This document shows, one piece after another, positions 1 to 7,097 of a stretch of DNA of 10,553 nucleotides. Numbering within the stretch: the stretch's first letter is position 1; every line of letters starts with the position of its first letter. The translations under genes were made by a program, and so were the position numbers. The notes beneath the pieces are model-generated. The model was not told the DNA's origin, searched no databases, and was given only the letters and a program-made list of their open reading frames with translations. Origin of the DNA: JBKJTP01 sp046590195 (lineage in GTDB: Bacteria > Bacteroidota > Ignavibacteria > Palsa-1295); assembly GCA_046590195.1 (NCBI GenBank), contig JBKJTP010000242.1, positions 1-10,553 of the forward strand, read 5' to 3'.

Positions 1-78
1 CAAGCCGGATCGGCTGTGCGGAATGAACCCCATAGGCCCGGGCCTATGGGGTTCATTCCGCACAGCCGATCCGGCTTG
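1..78. repeat. Perfect 78-bp palindrome (39-bp arms, no spacer) at the window edge
   Basis: Bases 1-39 are the exact reverse complement of bases 40-78, with the centre in CCCGGG (37-42). The right arm reads in frame as Y-family polymerase (YGVHSAQPIRL) and joins smoothly to the rest of that gene. The left arm puts stop codons in the same frame (TGA 24-26, TAG 33-35). The simplest reading is a fold-back chimera or an assembly artefact at a contig end, so bases 1-39 probably do not represent genomic order. A natural perfect palindrome inside a polymerase gene would be unstable and would break the gene. Because it starts at base 1, the arm could be longer if the window was cut from a larger contig. 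Confidence 0.9.
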
Positions 79-1052
79 CGTATCGTCTCTGCCCTCAGGC
101 GGCATTCCTGCATGGGAATTACGTCCACTATGCACAGTACTCGAATCTCGTCAAGGAGATCCTCGAAGAGCTTGTGCCGATCTGCGAGAAGTCATCGGTC
201 GATGAGTTCTATCTCGATCTTTCCAGATGTGAATCGCTGAAGGGGAATGCCTATAAGTGGGCGCAGGAGATCAGCCGCGTCGTGCGGGGCGAGACGCATC
301 TTCCACTCTCGCTGGGGCTTGCGACGAATAAGCTGGTTGCGAAAGTCGCGACGACCCAAATGGCAAAGCAGAATGCGCTGGAGCGTCATTATGCAGTTGA
401 TGCCGGCAAGGAGGCTTCCTTCCTCTCGCCGTTCGCTGTGCGGGCCTTGCCTGGTATCGGCGAAGTAATGGAAGGGAAGCTCGAGCCTTATGGCATTGAG
501 CGTCTTGGGCAACTTGCGGCTACACCGGTGCAGGTTTTAGAGCGATTGTTCGGTAAGACCGGGCGAGTGCTCCGCGAGAAAGCGCAAGGCATCGATCATA
601 GTCAGGTCATCATTACGCGTGAACAAAAGTCGTATTCGCGAGAAGAGACGTTCGGTGAAGATTCACTCGATGCGCAATTCATCTATCAGCATCTCTTAAA
701 GCTCTCGACACAACTCGGTGAGGATCTACGCAAAGGGAAAGTATTTTCCGGTAAGTTCGCTCTGAAGCTTCGCTATTCGGACTTCACGACTGTCAGCAGG
801 TCGATCAGTTGCTCTTATACCAATCGTGATAAGGATATTTATCAGTTGGCAGAGAAGCTATTTCGTAAACTCTGGACGCGCCGCGTTCGGGTACGATTGA
901 TCGGCGTAGAAGCGACAGATCTCATCGATGACATCGAGCAACAGATGCTTTTCCCGGATGAGACCGAAGATAATAAGTGCTCCGTGCTTGATGTGATACG
1001 CAGTAAGTATGGGAAGCAAGTGATCGGTTATGCAGCAGCAATGACAAGTTAA
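36..1052 (+). CDS. dinB: Y-family translesion DNA polymerase (DinB/Pol IV-like), 5' end missing
   Basis: Translesion polymerase that copies damaged DNA; probably the first gene of an SOS mutagenesis cassette. The frame reads ARAYGVHSAQPIRLAYRLCP from base 36, matching the family stretch 'EAR.FGV.SAMP' near residue 48 of E. coli DinB. About 47 N-terminal residues, including the first metal aspartate motif (DMDxFFAxVE), are therefore lost at the palindrome. The second catalytic motif is present as SSVDEFYLDL, with Asp at 201-203 and Glu at 204-206, so this is not a catalytically dead ImuB type. Next come a palm/thumb region with SLGLATNKLVAKVA, a helix-hairpin-helix-like stretch (RALPGIGEVMEGKLEPYGI), and a little-finger domain with LKLRYSDFTT. 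A clamp-binding pentapeptide QQMLF lies near the end (939-953). The GTG at 174 lies inside conserved sequence and is not the start. The next gene begins 17 bases downstream, so co-transcription is likely. Any promoter or LexA box would be outside the window. Confidence 0.93.
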   Translation, partial: ARAYGVHSAQPIRLAYRLCPQAAFLHGNYVHYAQYSNLVKEILEELVPICEKSSVDEFYLDLSRCESLKGNAYKWAQEISRVVRGETHLPLSLGLATNKLVAKVATTQMAKQNALERHYAVDAGKEASFLSPFAVRALPGIGEVMEGKLEPYGIERLGQLAATPVQVLERLFGKTGRVLREKAQGIDHSQVIITREQKSYSREETFGEDSLDAQFIYQHLLKLSTQLGEDLRKGKVFSGKFALKLRYSDFTTVSRSISCSYTNRDKDIYQLAEKLFRKLWTRRVRVRLIGVEATDLIDDIEQQMLFPDETEDNKCSVLDVIRSKYGKQVIGYAAAMTS

Positions 1053-1070
1053 GCAGGCAAGTTAAGCAAA
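1045..1070 (+). repeat. 13-bp near-perfect tandem duplication at the stop/start junction
   Basis: CAAGTTAAGCAGG (1045-1057) is followed directly by CAAGTTAAGCAAA (1058-1070), matching at 11 of 13 positions. The first copy carries the polymerase stop codon TAA (1050-1052). The second ends on the A of the next gene's ATG. The repeat makes up the whole 17-base spacer, which looks like a local slippage duplication. No strong ribosome binding site is present, only a weak AGG about 12 bases before the ATG. Confidence 0.75.
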
Positions 1071-1915
1071 TGAAGCCGATCGATAGAAACCCCAAGCCAG
1101 TGAAGACCAAGGCTGCGCGCGCTTCGGTGCTTCCGCCGCTATACACGCAAGGAATACATTTAGGCCTTAGCTCGCGCGTGCTTAAATTCGGACAAAAGAA
1201 TAAGGTGTCGCCTTCGACCGATCTCTTCTCTGCGCTCGAAGTGAACATGGATATGTATAGTCCGCCACAAGAGAGCACATTGCTGTCATTGCTGCAAGGC
1301 TCGTATCAGAGAGTTATCTGGCATGTGGAAGTATCTGAGCTTGACGACCTGAAGACCCTTCGTCCCGAGTTCTCGATGTTCCTGACGCAACTCATTGAAC
1401 TGCAAGCTGAGACAACAAAAGAGCAAACGAAAGAGCAGTTGTTCATTCTCTCGTTGCAACCCACTGCAACATACTCCGATCAGTGGCTGGATCAACTGCA
1501 GCAGCAGCGGGATAACTTGCCCTATTCATTCCTGATCGAGTCAACGCATCGTTCGTGGAAGACCGAGCGGGTGCAGGTGAAGCTAAAGTTGGCAGGGGTA
1601 ACGCAGGTATCGCTCGATGCACCGAAGCTGTTCGGGTTGATCAAGAATGTTGATGATCTTACTGCAAAGCGAAGCTACCTGCGTTTGCTTGGCCGCAACT
1701 CTCGGGATTGGTTTGAAGCGCCGCCGAAGAAGTATGAGTATCAGTATCCCGCTACAGAAATAGCTGAGATCGTCGAACGTATACAGCGTTTGCGGGAGAA
1801 CGCCGATGATGTAACGGTTATCCTCGGCATCCATCCTTATGAAGATGCATGTGCTGCGGCAACACTGCTCCAGAAGCAGTTGCTCGCGGTGATCGCTAAG
1901 GAACAACAATGCTGA
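1070..1915 (+). CDS. Diverged DUF72 (YecE-like) TIM-barrel protein inside the translesion cassette
   Basis: Predicted 281-residue cytoplasmic protein with no signal peptide or membrane segment. I assign it to DUF72/YecE from motifs spread in family order. FSALEVNMDMYSPP at residues 53-66 matches the family 'FNTVEINSTFYRLP' (E57, N59, Y63). FLIESTHRSW at 154-163 matches 'AVEFRHPSW' (E157, H160, S162-W163). YLRLLGRN at 203-210 matches 'YVRLHGR', with the usual His replaced by Leu207. GIHPYEDACAAA near 253-264 matches the terminal 'NNHP.GYAP.NA'. The typical N-terminal 'IGTSGWSY' is reduced to IHLGLSSRVLKF. The biochemical function of DUF72 is not established. The gene follows the Y polymerase by 17 bases and overlaps dnaE by 7, so it is translationally tied to both. 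In other bacteria this slot holds ImuA, but no Walker A (GxxxxGKT) or other RecA-like motif is visible here. A role in recruiting or handling the polymerases is inference. Confidence 0.78.
   Translation: MKPIDRNPKPVKTKAARASVLPPLYTQGIHLGLSSRVLKFGQKNKVSPSTDLFSALEVNMDMYSPPQESTLLSLLQGSYQRVIWHVEVSELDDLKTLRPEFSMFLTQLIELQAETTKEQTKEQLFILSLQPTATYSDQWLDQLQQQRDNLPYSFLIESTHRSWKTERVQVKLKLAGVTQVSLDAPKLFGLIKNVDDLTAKRSYLRLLGRNSRDWFEAPPKKYEYQYPATEIAEIVERIQRLRENADDVTVILGIHPYEDACAAATLLQKQLLAVIAKEQQC
1898..1902 (+). promoter_or_regulatory. Shine-Dalgarno AAGGA for dnaE2
   Basis: AAGGA sits six bases before the ATG at 1909, inside the end of the DUF72 gene. It is one of the few recognisable ribosome binding sites in the window. 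It supports the overlapping start (shared bases ATGCTGA, 1909-1915), a layout typical of translational coupling. Confidence 0.6.
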
Positions 1916-4900
1916 CGCATCTTCATTGCCACTCCTTCTACTCGTTCAGTGCCGGTACGATGCGAGCAACTGAACTGCCGAAGTACGCCGCTGAAGCGGG
2001 GATGAGCAGCCTCGCTCTGACCGACACGAACAATCTCTCGGGTGCGATAGAGTTCTATCAAGCCGCAATTGAAGCAGGTGTTCGCCCGATCCTTGGCGTG
2101 GAGCTCAAGACGCGGCAGGAGCGAGCAGTCTTGCTGGCACGTAGCAATGCAGGCTACAAGGAGATGTGTGAAACCCTCACAACGATCCTTGAAGCGATCC
2201 CGCAGGTAAAGCCCAAACTTACACTGGAGAACCTGCAGGATAAGCCGCAGGAAGAGGAGATGGACGATACGATGAAGCCGCTTGCCCCCTTCCTTTCGGA
2301 GCTAAGCAACGAGATAGTTATTCTTTCATCAACACCCAGTGTCCTTCGCGCGCTTGCTCCGAGGCATCGCGATCATCTCTATATTGAACTCATCCCGCAT
2401 GAGCGCAAGCGATGGAAATTGCTACGTGAGATCTTTCGCGATTATCGGCTTGAGCCAATAGCATCGAACAACGTCTTCACAAAGGCGAAAGAAGAACATA
2501 AGCTTCACCTTTTGCTACGAGCCATCGGCACGAACACGACGATCGGGAATACTCCTGGCTACGAATTGGCAGATAACTCGCAATATTTGGTGAGTGAAGA
2601 AGAACTTCGCCAGATGCTTGGTGAGGTAGATGAAAGAGCCTTTCAGAATACACAGCGTATCGCTGATAGTTGTGAGATATCCTTCGATGTCAAGACCAAC
2701 AAGTTCGGTGCTTATCCTGTCGACGATCCACAGGCCTTACTCACGCAATTAGCTGAAGAAGGTCTTCGTAAGCGAGGCAAGGAGCATTCGCATCAGTATC
2801 GTGCACGAGTGGAGAAAGAACTTGCAACGATCAGAGATCTGCATGTAACGAACTACTATCTCGCGGTCTATAAAATGATCGGCTTCGCTAAGCGGAAGAA
2901 CTTCCCTTATCTGGGCCGGGGCTCTGGTGCGAACTCGCTTGTTGCCTATCTACTCGATATTGCGAATCTCGATCCGATCATTCACAATCTTCCGTTCGAA
3001 CGATTTCTCAATCCAGAGCGAAGCTCGGCGCCCGATTTCGATATCGACTTCAATTGGCGCGATCGTGATGAGGTGATCGACTATATGATCGATAGCTATG
3101 GCCGCGATCGAGCGGCGATGCTCTGCACGATACAATGCTATCGCGATCGCGGTGCAATGCGCGAGGTTGGCAAGGCGCTCGGTTTTACCGAAGCGGAGAT
3201 CAATGAACGCATCTCCGGCGCAAGGATCGTCCGCTATGCAGCAGAGAAAGAAATGCCAAATGGTAAAGCCGTTACAGATGCAGTGGTTGCATCTACACTG
3301 CCGGACATAAAAGATTGGATGAAATGGGCTGAGCGCATACAAGGGATACCGCGTAATCTCTCTGTCCACGCGGGTGGGATTGTCATCGGCGATAAGCCGC
3401 TTTCGTGGTACACTGCAGTGCAATATGCGCCGAAGGGCGTACCGATCACTCATATCGATATGTTTAGCGCTGATGACATTAAGCTGAACAAACTCGATAT
3501 TCTCAGCACACGCGGTCTGGGAAAGTATGCTGACACGATGACGATGGTCGAGCAGAGATATGGCGTGCGCCCGCCGATCGAGGATGAGACGATTGCATTC
3601 AACGATGAGCCGACCAAGGCGCTCATTCGCGAGGGCCGAACGAAGGGATGCTTTTACATCGAGTCACCCGCGATGATCTCGCTGCTGAAGAAGCTTCGTA
3701 CTGATACATTCGAGAATCTCACGGCAGCAAGCTCCGTCATTCGCCCTGGCGTATCGCAATCCGGCATGATGCAGGAGTTTATTCGTCGGCATCGCGGCAT
3801 GGCGCCTGCCATTCACGTGCATCCTCTGCTTGGTGAACTGATGAAGGATACATACGGCGTAATGGTCTATCAGGAAGATGTCCTGATCGTTGCGCATGAA
3901 CTAGCGGGGCTCTCCTATGGCCAGGCCGATGTCTTTCGTCGCTCGATGTCGGGTAAGCTGCGTTCGTATGAGCGGATGTACCAGATGCAGGATACATTTG
4001 TCAAAGGCTGCATGAGCCGAGGAGTAGAGAAGCCCGTAGCGGAAGAGGTCTGGCGGCAGGTCTCGAGCTTCGCTGGTTATTCATTCTGTAAAGCGCATAG
4101 CGCATCGTATGCTGTTCTCTCTTTTCAGGAAGCGTGGCTCAAGGTTCATTATCCTGCCGAGTTCCTGTGCAATGTGCTCAACAACGGCGGTGGCTTTTAC
4201 AACCATCAGGAATACATCGAAGAGGCGAAGAGGCTTGGTGTCACTGTAAAACTGCCAGATATTAATCTGAGTGAGCGATTGCATACTGTCGAAGCCGACA
4301 AGATCATCCGCCTAGGATTCGTAGCGTATCGCGATATCACTCAAGCATCGCTTGAGAACTTGCTAGCTAATCGCGATCAACGCAAATACATCTCTGTCGA
4401 AGATGTTGCGCGTCGTAGCGGTGTAACCTATGAAGATGGCCTGATCCTGATGCAACTCGGACTCTGCGATTCGCTCAGCGATTCACGTTCACATGCAGCA
4501 TTCCTGTTCGGCTTGATGGCACGACCTACAAAGTCAGGAAAGGGTAAGAAAGCACAGTTGGGACAAGCTTCGCTCGAGATGGAAGATACTCTCACTTGTG
4601 AACTTCCAGCCTATTCCCAGCCAAGTGCACTGAAGCTGTTCAGGCTGGAGAAGAAGTATCTGGGGTACTCGGTCACAAATTCACCACACGAGTTCATACA
4701 CAAAGAGGATGGAGTTACACGTTCGGGTGAGCTGAGCGCAAAGCTCAATAAACCTGTGGCGGTGATCGGTTATGTCTCAGCATATAAGATCACCTCAACA
4801 CGCAGAGGCGATCGGATGATGATGTTGAATGTGTCCGACGAAGATGGAATGATCGATGTGGTTGTGTGGCCGGAGGTCTTTCGCAAATCGTATTCGATCC

Positions 4901-5091
4901 TCTCGACTACCGAGATGCTAAAGATCAAAGGCAAGGTGACCGAGAGCTTTGATGTGATAGGACTGGAAGCGATCTCTATAGAGCCTTACTATCCGGATCG
5001 GGTACGAAAAAAAGAGGAAGAGGGATTGAAGGGGCCGAGAAAAGCAGAACGCAAACGAGATAAAGCGCTTGCTATAAAAGAAGCAGCATAA
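1909..5091 (+). CDS. dnaE2: Error-prone DNA polymerase III alpha subunit (DnaE2/ImuC-like)
   Basis: C-family replicative-type polymerase, 1060 residues, shorter than usual DnaE1 (about 1160) and close to DnaE2. The N-terminal PHP domain begins HLHCHSFYSFSAG (residues 4-16). Its LTDTNNLSG (37-45) replaces the metal-binding His of LTDH with Thr40, and ASNNVF (185-190) lacks the Asp/His pair of the usual 'TNDxHY', so PHP nuclease activity is probably lost. The polymerase core is intact: GRGSGANS at 336-343, PDFDIDF at 375-381 giving catalytic Asp378 and Asp380, and KLDIL giving Asp530. VHAGGIVI and SFCKAHSASYA follow in the finger/tandem HhH regions. A C-terminal OB fold (about 947-1030) is seen in KPVAVIGYVSAYKI...MIDVVVWPEVF. 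GQASLEM at 885-891 sits where DnaE proteins often carry a clamp motif, but is degenerate. Coupling to the Y polymerase points to damage-induced mutagenesis rather than bulk replication. Proofreading dnaQ is not in the window. Confidence 0.93.
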   Translation: MLTHLHCHSFYSFSAGTMRATELPKYAAEAGMSSLALTDTNNLSGAIEFYQAAIEAGVRPILGVELKTRQERAVLLARSNAGYKEMCETLTTILEAIPQVKPKLTLENLQDKPQEEEMDDTMKPLAPFLSELSNEIVILSSTPSVLRALAPRHRDHLYIELIPHERKRWKLLREIFRDYRLEPIASNNVFTKAKEEHKLHLLLRAIGTNTTIGNTPGYELADNSQYLVSEEELRQMLGEVDERAFQNTQRIADSCEISFDVKTNKFGAYPVDDPQALLTQLAEEGLRKRGKEHSHQYRARVEKELATIRDLHVTNYYLAVYKMIGFAKRKNFPYLGRGSGANSLVAYLLDIANLDPIIHNLPFERFLNPERSSAPDFDIDFNWRDRDEVIDYMIDSYGRDRAAMLCTIQCYRDRGAMREVGKALGFTEAEINERISGARIVRYAAEKEMPNGKAVTDAVVASTLPDIKDWMKWAERIQGIPRNLSVHAGGIVIGDKPLSWYTAVQYAPKGVPITHIDMFSADDIKLNKLDILSTRGLGKYADTMTMVEQRYGVRPPIEDETIAFNDEPTKALIREGRTKGCFYIESPAMISLLKKLRTDTFENLTAASSVIRPGVSQSGMMQEFIRRHRGMAPAIHVHPLLGELMKDTYGVMVYQEDVLIVAHELAGLSYGQADVFRRSMSGKLRSYERMYQMQDTFVKGCMSRGVEKPVAEEVWRQVSSFAGYSFCKAHSASYAVLSFQEAWLKVHYPAEFLCNVLNNGGGFYNHQEYIEEAKRLGVTVKLPDINLSERLHTVEADKIIRLGFVAYRDITQASLENLLANRDQRKYISVEDVARRSGVTYEDGLILMQLGLCDSLSDSRSHAAFLFGLMARPTKSGKGKKAQLGQASLEMEDTLTCELPAYSQPSALKLFRLEKKYLGYSVTNSPHEFIHKEDGVTRSGELSAKLNKPVAVIGYVSAYKITSTRRGDRMMMLNVSDEDGMIDVVVWPEVFRKSYSILSTTEMLKIKGKVTESFDVIGLEAISIEPYYPDRVRKKEEEGLKGPRKAERKRDKALAIKEAA

Positions 5092-5116
5092 AAAAAGCCG
5101 CTCGGAAAGAGCGGCT
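5090..5116 (-). terminator. Rho-independent terminator between convergent genes
   Basis: AGCCGCTC (5096-5103), loop GGAAA, GAGCGGCT (5109-5116) form a perfect 8-bp GC-rich stem. Read on the minus strand it is followed by seven T (complement of the A run 5090-5096), a textbook terminator for the peptidase gene ending at 5139. On the plus strand the tail AATTCTAACT is U-poor, so it would stop dnaE2 transcripts less well, though it may serve both. The A run overlaps the dnaE2 stop codon (5089-5091). Confidence 0.85.
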
Positions 5117-5138
5117 AATTCTAACTAAAACTGCGAAC

Positions 5139-6851
5139 TTACGCGGCGCTAAGCTGCTCGATGCCGAGCTCCTTAGCGGCATGGGCCATGAGGTCCTTCA
5201 TGAGCATCGGATCGAATGGCGAGCGCATGCCGACGGTCTGGAAAATGTCGAGCACGCTTTTTGTGCCACCGATCTGACAAAGGCGCAAGTATGTTGCCAT
5301 TGCCTTCTCATGATCTTCAGCGTCCATGAGTCCAAGTTGCATTGCGCCTGTCTCAGCGATCGCGTAATCGATGTAGTAGAACGGGGCGTGGAAGATATGG
5401 CTCTGTGCATACCAGCGCATCTTCTTTAGCTCTTCAGCGCCGGACCAGTCCATGCCTGGCTTGTAGATATCGGTCAAGCGATTCCACTCGATGTCGCGCT
5501 CGTCAGGTGTCGCATTCGGATTCTGATAGATCCAGTGCTGGAATTCGTCGACCTGACAAATGTAGCAGATGCCCTCAACAGAATCTCTCCAGCGGTTGCG
5601 GCGGAATTTCTCTGCGTTATCAGTACCAAAGAACTCCGACATCTGCGGCAAGCTCAGATACTCCATGCCCATGCTGTGCACTTCGCATGCATCCATCGTT
5701 GGCCACTGAAGATCGACCGATTCGATCGGCTGGCTCTCCCATCCCTGGAAAGCGTGGCCCATCTCGTGCATCAGTGTTGCAACATCATCCTCATCGCCAG
5801 TCGAGTTGCACAGGATCGCAACGCGGCCTTCATCGCTGAACGATGTGCAGAATGCGCCAGCGCGCTTTGCCTTACGATTCTCGAGATCGATCAATCCTTC
5901 TTCACGCATACGGGCGAAGTGTCCGGCGAGCGTCGGGTTCAAGCGGTTGAACACGGTCTGCGCCTTATCAAGCTGCTGCTCGACAGGTGCAATGCCTTCC
6001 GGCAATGAAAGCGATGGATAGAATCCGGAATCCCATGGCTTGAGTGTGCCGGTGCCCAGGTCTTCAGCTTGACGCTGCGAGATCTGCTTCTGCAGCGGCA
6101 CAGCATACTTACGCACTGCTGCGCGGAATTCGCCTGCCTCGAGTTCGCCATAGTCTGTGCGGCGCATACCGAGATATCCAAGCTTGACAAAATTCTCGTG
6201 ACCGAGATTCTTCGCCATTTTGTCGCGAAGTCCGACGAGTTGATCGAAGATGTCAGCGATCTGATCGCGATGCTGTGCGAACCACTCTCGGTATGCGAAG
6301 AAGGCGGCCTTGCGCGTTGCCGGATCGGTCGACATCTGCATCGCACGCGCGACAGCAAGCGTGACGGCCTTACCATTGACAGTAACTTCACCAGCAGCGA
6401 CAAGCTTATCGTATTGATTGATCAAGTCGCCAGCCTTTACTCGAAGATCGCTGTTGACCGGCGAAAGCGGCTCGACATTCGTCTCGATGGACTGGATCAG
6501 ATACTCTCCGTACTTCTCAGCGATCGCATTCTTGTGCTTGCTCTTGAGTAGCGCGCCAAGGATCTCAGAGTTGCCGAGATCGGACGCAGGCATCACCTCT
6601 TCGCGATAATACTTCTCTGCATTTTCATACTCGGCATTGTTCATGTACCGCGACTGCATGAAGCTGATGCGGTTGCCCTCGGACTCTACATAGGCCTTGA
6701 TCGCATTCCAGCGACCAAACAAGTCGAGCCATTCGTCACCGGAGTTCGCAGCTTCTGCCTGTGGCAGATCGGCCCGGAGCTTGGCATATTCCTGTTCGAC
6801 AAATTCCTTGGTGAGCTTTTCGGGGCGGTTCGGGTAATATTTATACTGCAT
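5139..6851 (-). CDS. M3-family zinc oligoendopeptidase
   Basis: Cytoplasmic zinc metallopeptidase of family M3 (thimet/PepF-like) that cleaves short peptides; 570 residues, the usual size for bacterial M3 oligoendopeptidases. No signal peptide is seen. The zinc site is HEMGH at residues 362-366 (ligands His362 and His366, catalytic Glu363). The third ligand is most likely Glu390 in DACEVHSMGMEYL, 24 residues after the second His, as expected for M3. The C-terminal HAPFYYIDYA, from His488, matches the conserved His/Tyr region that stabilises the transition state. The N-terminal half is helical and charged, as in the family lid domain. It is the only minus-strand gene, convergent to the dnaE2 cassette and divergent from acs. 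A plausible promoter lies 20-50 bases upstream. The sequence resembles the M3 branch usually annotated as 'oligoendopeptidase, not PepF', so I give no symbol. Its role is probably general peptide recycling. Confidence 0.93.
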   Translation of the reverse strand: MQYKYYPNRPEKLTKEFVEQEYAKLRADLPQAEAANSGDEWLDLFGRWNAIKAYVESEGNRISFMQSRYMNNAEYENAEKYYREEVMPASDLGNSEILGALLKSKHKNAIAEKYGEYLIQSIETNVEPLSPVNSDLRVKAGDLINQYDKLVAAGEVTVNGKAVTLAVARAMQMSTDPATRKAAFFAYREWFAQHRDQIADIFDQLVGLRDKMAKNLGHENFVKLGYLGMRRTDYGELEAGEFRAAVRKYAVPLQKQISQRQAEDLGTGTLKPWDSGFYPSLSLPEGIAPVEQQLDKAQTVFNRLNPTLAGHFARMREEGLIDLENRKAKRAGAFCTSFSDEGRVAILCNSTGDEDDVATLMHEMGHAFQGWESQPIESVDLQWPTMDACEVHSMGMEYLSLPQMSEFFGTDNAEKFRRNRWRDSVEGICYICQVDEFQHWIYQNPNATPDERDIEWNRLTDIYKPGMDWSGAEELKKMRWYAQSHIFHAPFYYIDYAIAETGAMQLGLMDAEDHEKAMATYLRLCQIGGTKSVLDIFQTVGMRSPFDPMLMKDLMAHAAKELGIEQLSAA

Positions 6852-7097
6852 TCCGGAGTATGAGGTCCTTGATAAAAGTTAGTTCTGGCCCTTACGTCAA
6901 TCGATCAGCGGAGTTACCGCGTTGGGCCAAACGTTCTAGTTGGCGTTATGAACGGAGTTTGCGGTGGGTGCAGCCGTTCAGTTGTATGTTTGAGGAGCAA
7001 AGTTACGCTCCGGCAAAGTTTTACCTGCTCCATTGCAGGGCAAGTTTTCTTTTAATACACAGCCCGCGACTTCCGTTCACAATTCCTTAACTTTCAA
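6852..7097. other. Divergent intergenic region between the M3 peptidase and acs
   Basis: This 246-bp stretch has no convincing gene. It must hold promoters for both divergent genes. On the acs side are three related sites: GCAAAGTT at 6997-7004, GCAAAGTT at 7013-7020 and GCAAGTTTT at 7040-7048. There are also two short hairpins, GGAGC/GCTCC (6994-6998 with 7005-7011 region) and CCTGC/GCAGG (7024-7028 with 7035-7039). An AT-rich TAATAC at 7053-7058 could be a -10 element for acs, but its best -35-like partner TTGCAG (7033-7038) is only 14 bases away, which is too short for a normal promoter. A 76-codon open frame at 6860-7090 shows no recognisable protein. Confidence 0.5.
6872..6900 (-). promoter_or_regulatory. 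Candidate sigma-70-type promoter for the M3 peptidase
   Basis: On the minus strand TTGACG (complement of 6895-6900) is followed after exactly 17 bases by TTTTAT (complement of 6872-6877). The first matches the -35 consensus at five of six positions and the second matches TATAAT at four of six. Transcription would start near 6865, giving a leader of about 14 bases. If the lineage uses Bacteroidota-type promoters (TTTG / TAnnTTTG), this match may be chance. Confidence 0.35.

Noticed and set aside
174..176. GTG at 174 as the start of the Y polymerase
   Set aside because: Conserved family sequence (YGVHSAQPIRL, LCPQAAFLHGNYVHY) is in frame upstream, so the gene is truncated rather than starting here.
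16..240. Small open frames starting inside the palindrome (16-240 and 23-205, +)
   Set aside because: They begin in the fold-back arm and run in other frames through conserved Y-polymerase coding sequence.
1070..1915. Middle cassette gene as ImuA or a RecA-like ATPase
   Set aside because: No Walker A or B motif is visible, and the ordered motifs fit DUF72 instead.
2950..3453. 167-codon open frame antisense to dnaE2
   Set aside because: It lies opposite the conserved polymerase core and has a Ile/Arg/Cys-rich translation with no recognisable domain.
5342..6008. Plus-strand open frames opposite the M3 peptidase (5342-5839, 5535-6008)
   Set aside because: They are antisense to the zinc-site region of a clear gene; no motif or ribosome binding site supports them.
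6860..7090. 76-codon plus-strand open frame in the divergent intergenic region
   Set aside because: It has no ribosome binding site or recognisable domain, and overlaps the expected promoters of both flanking genes.
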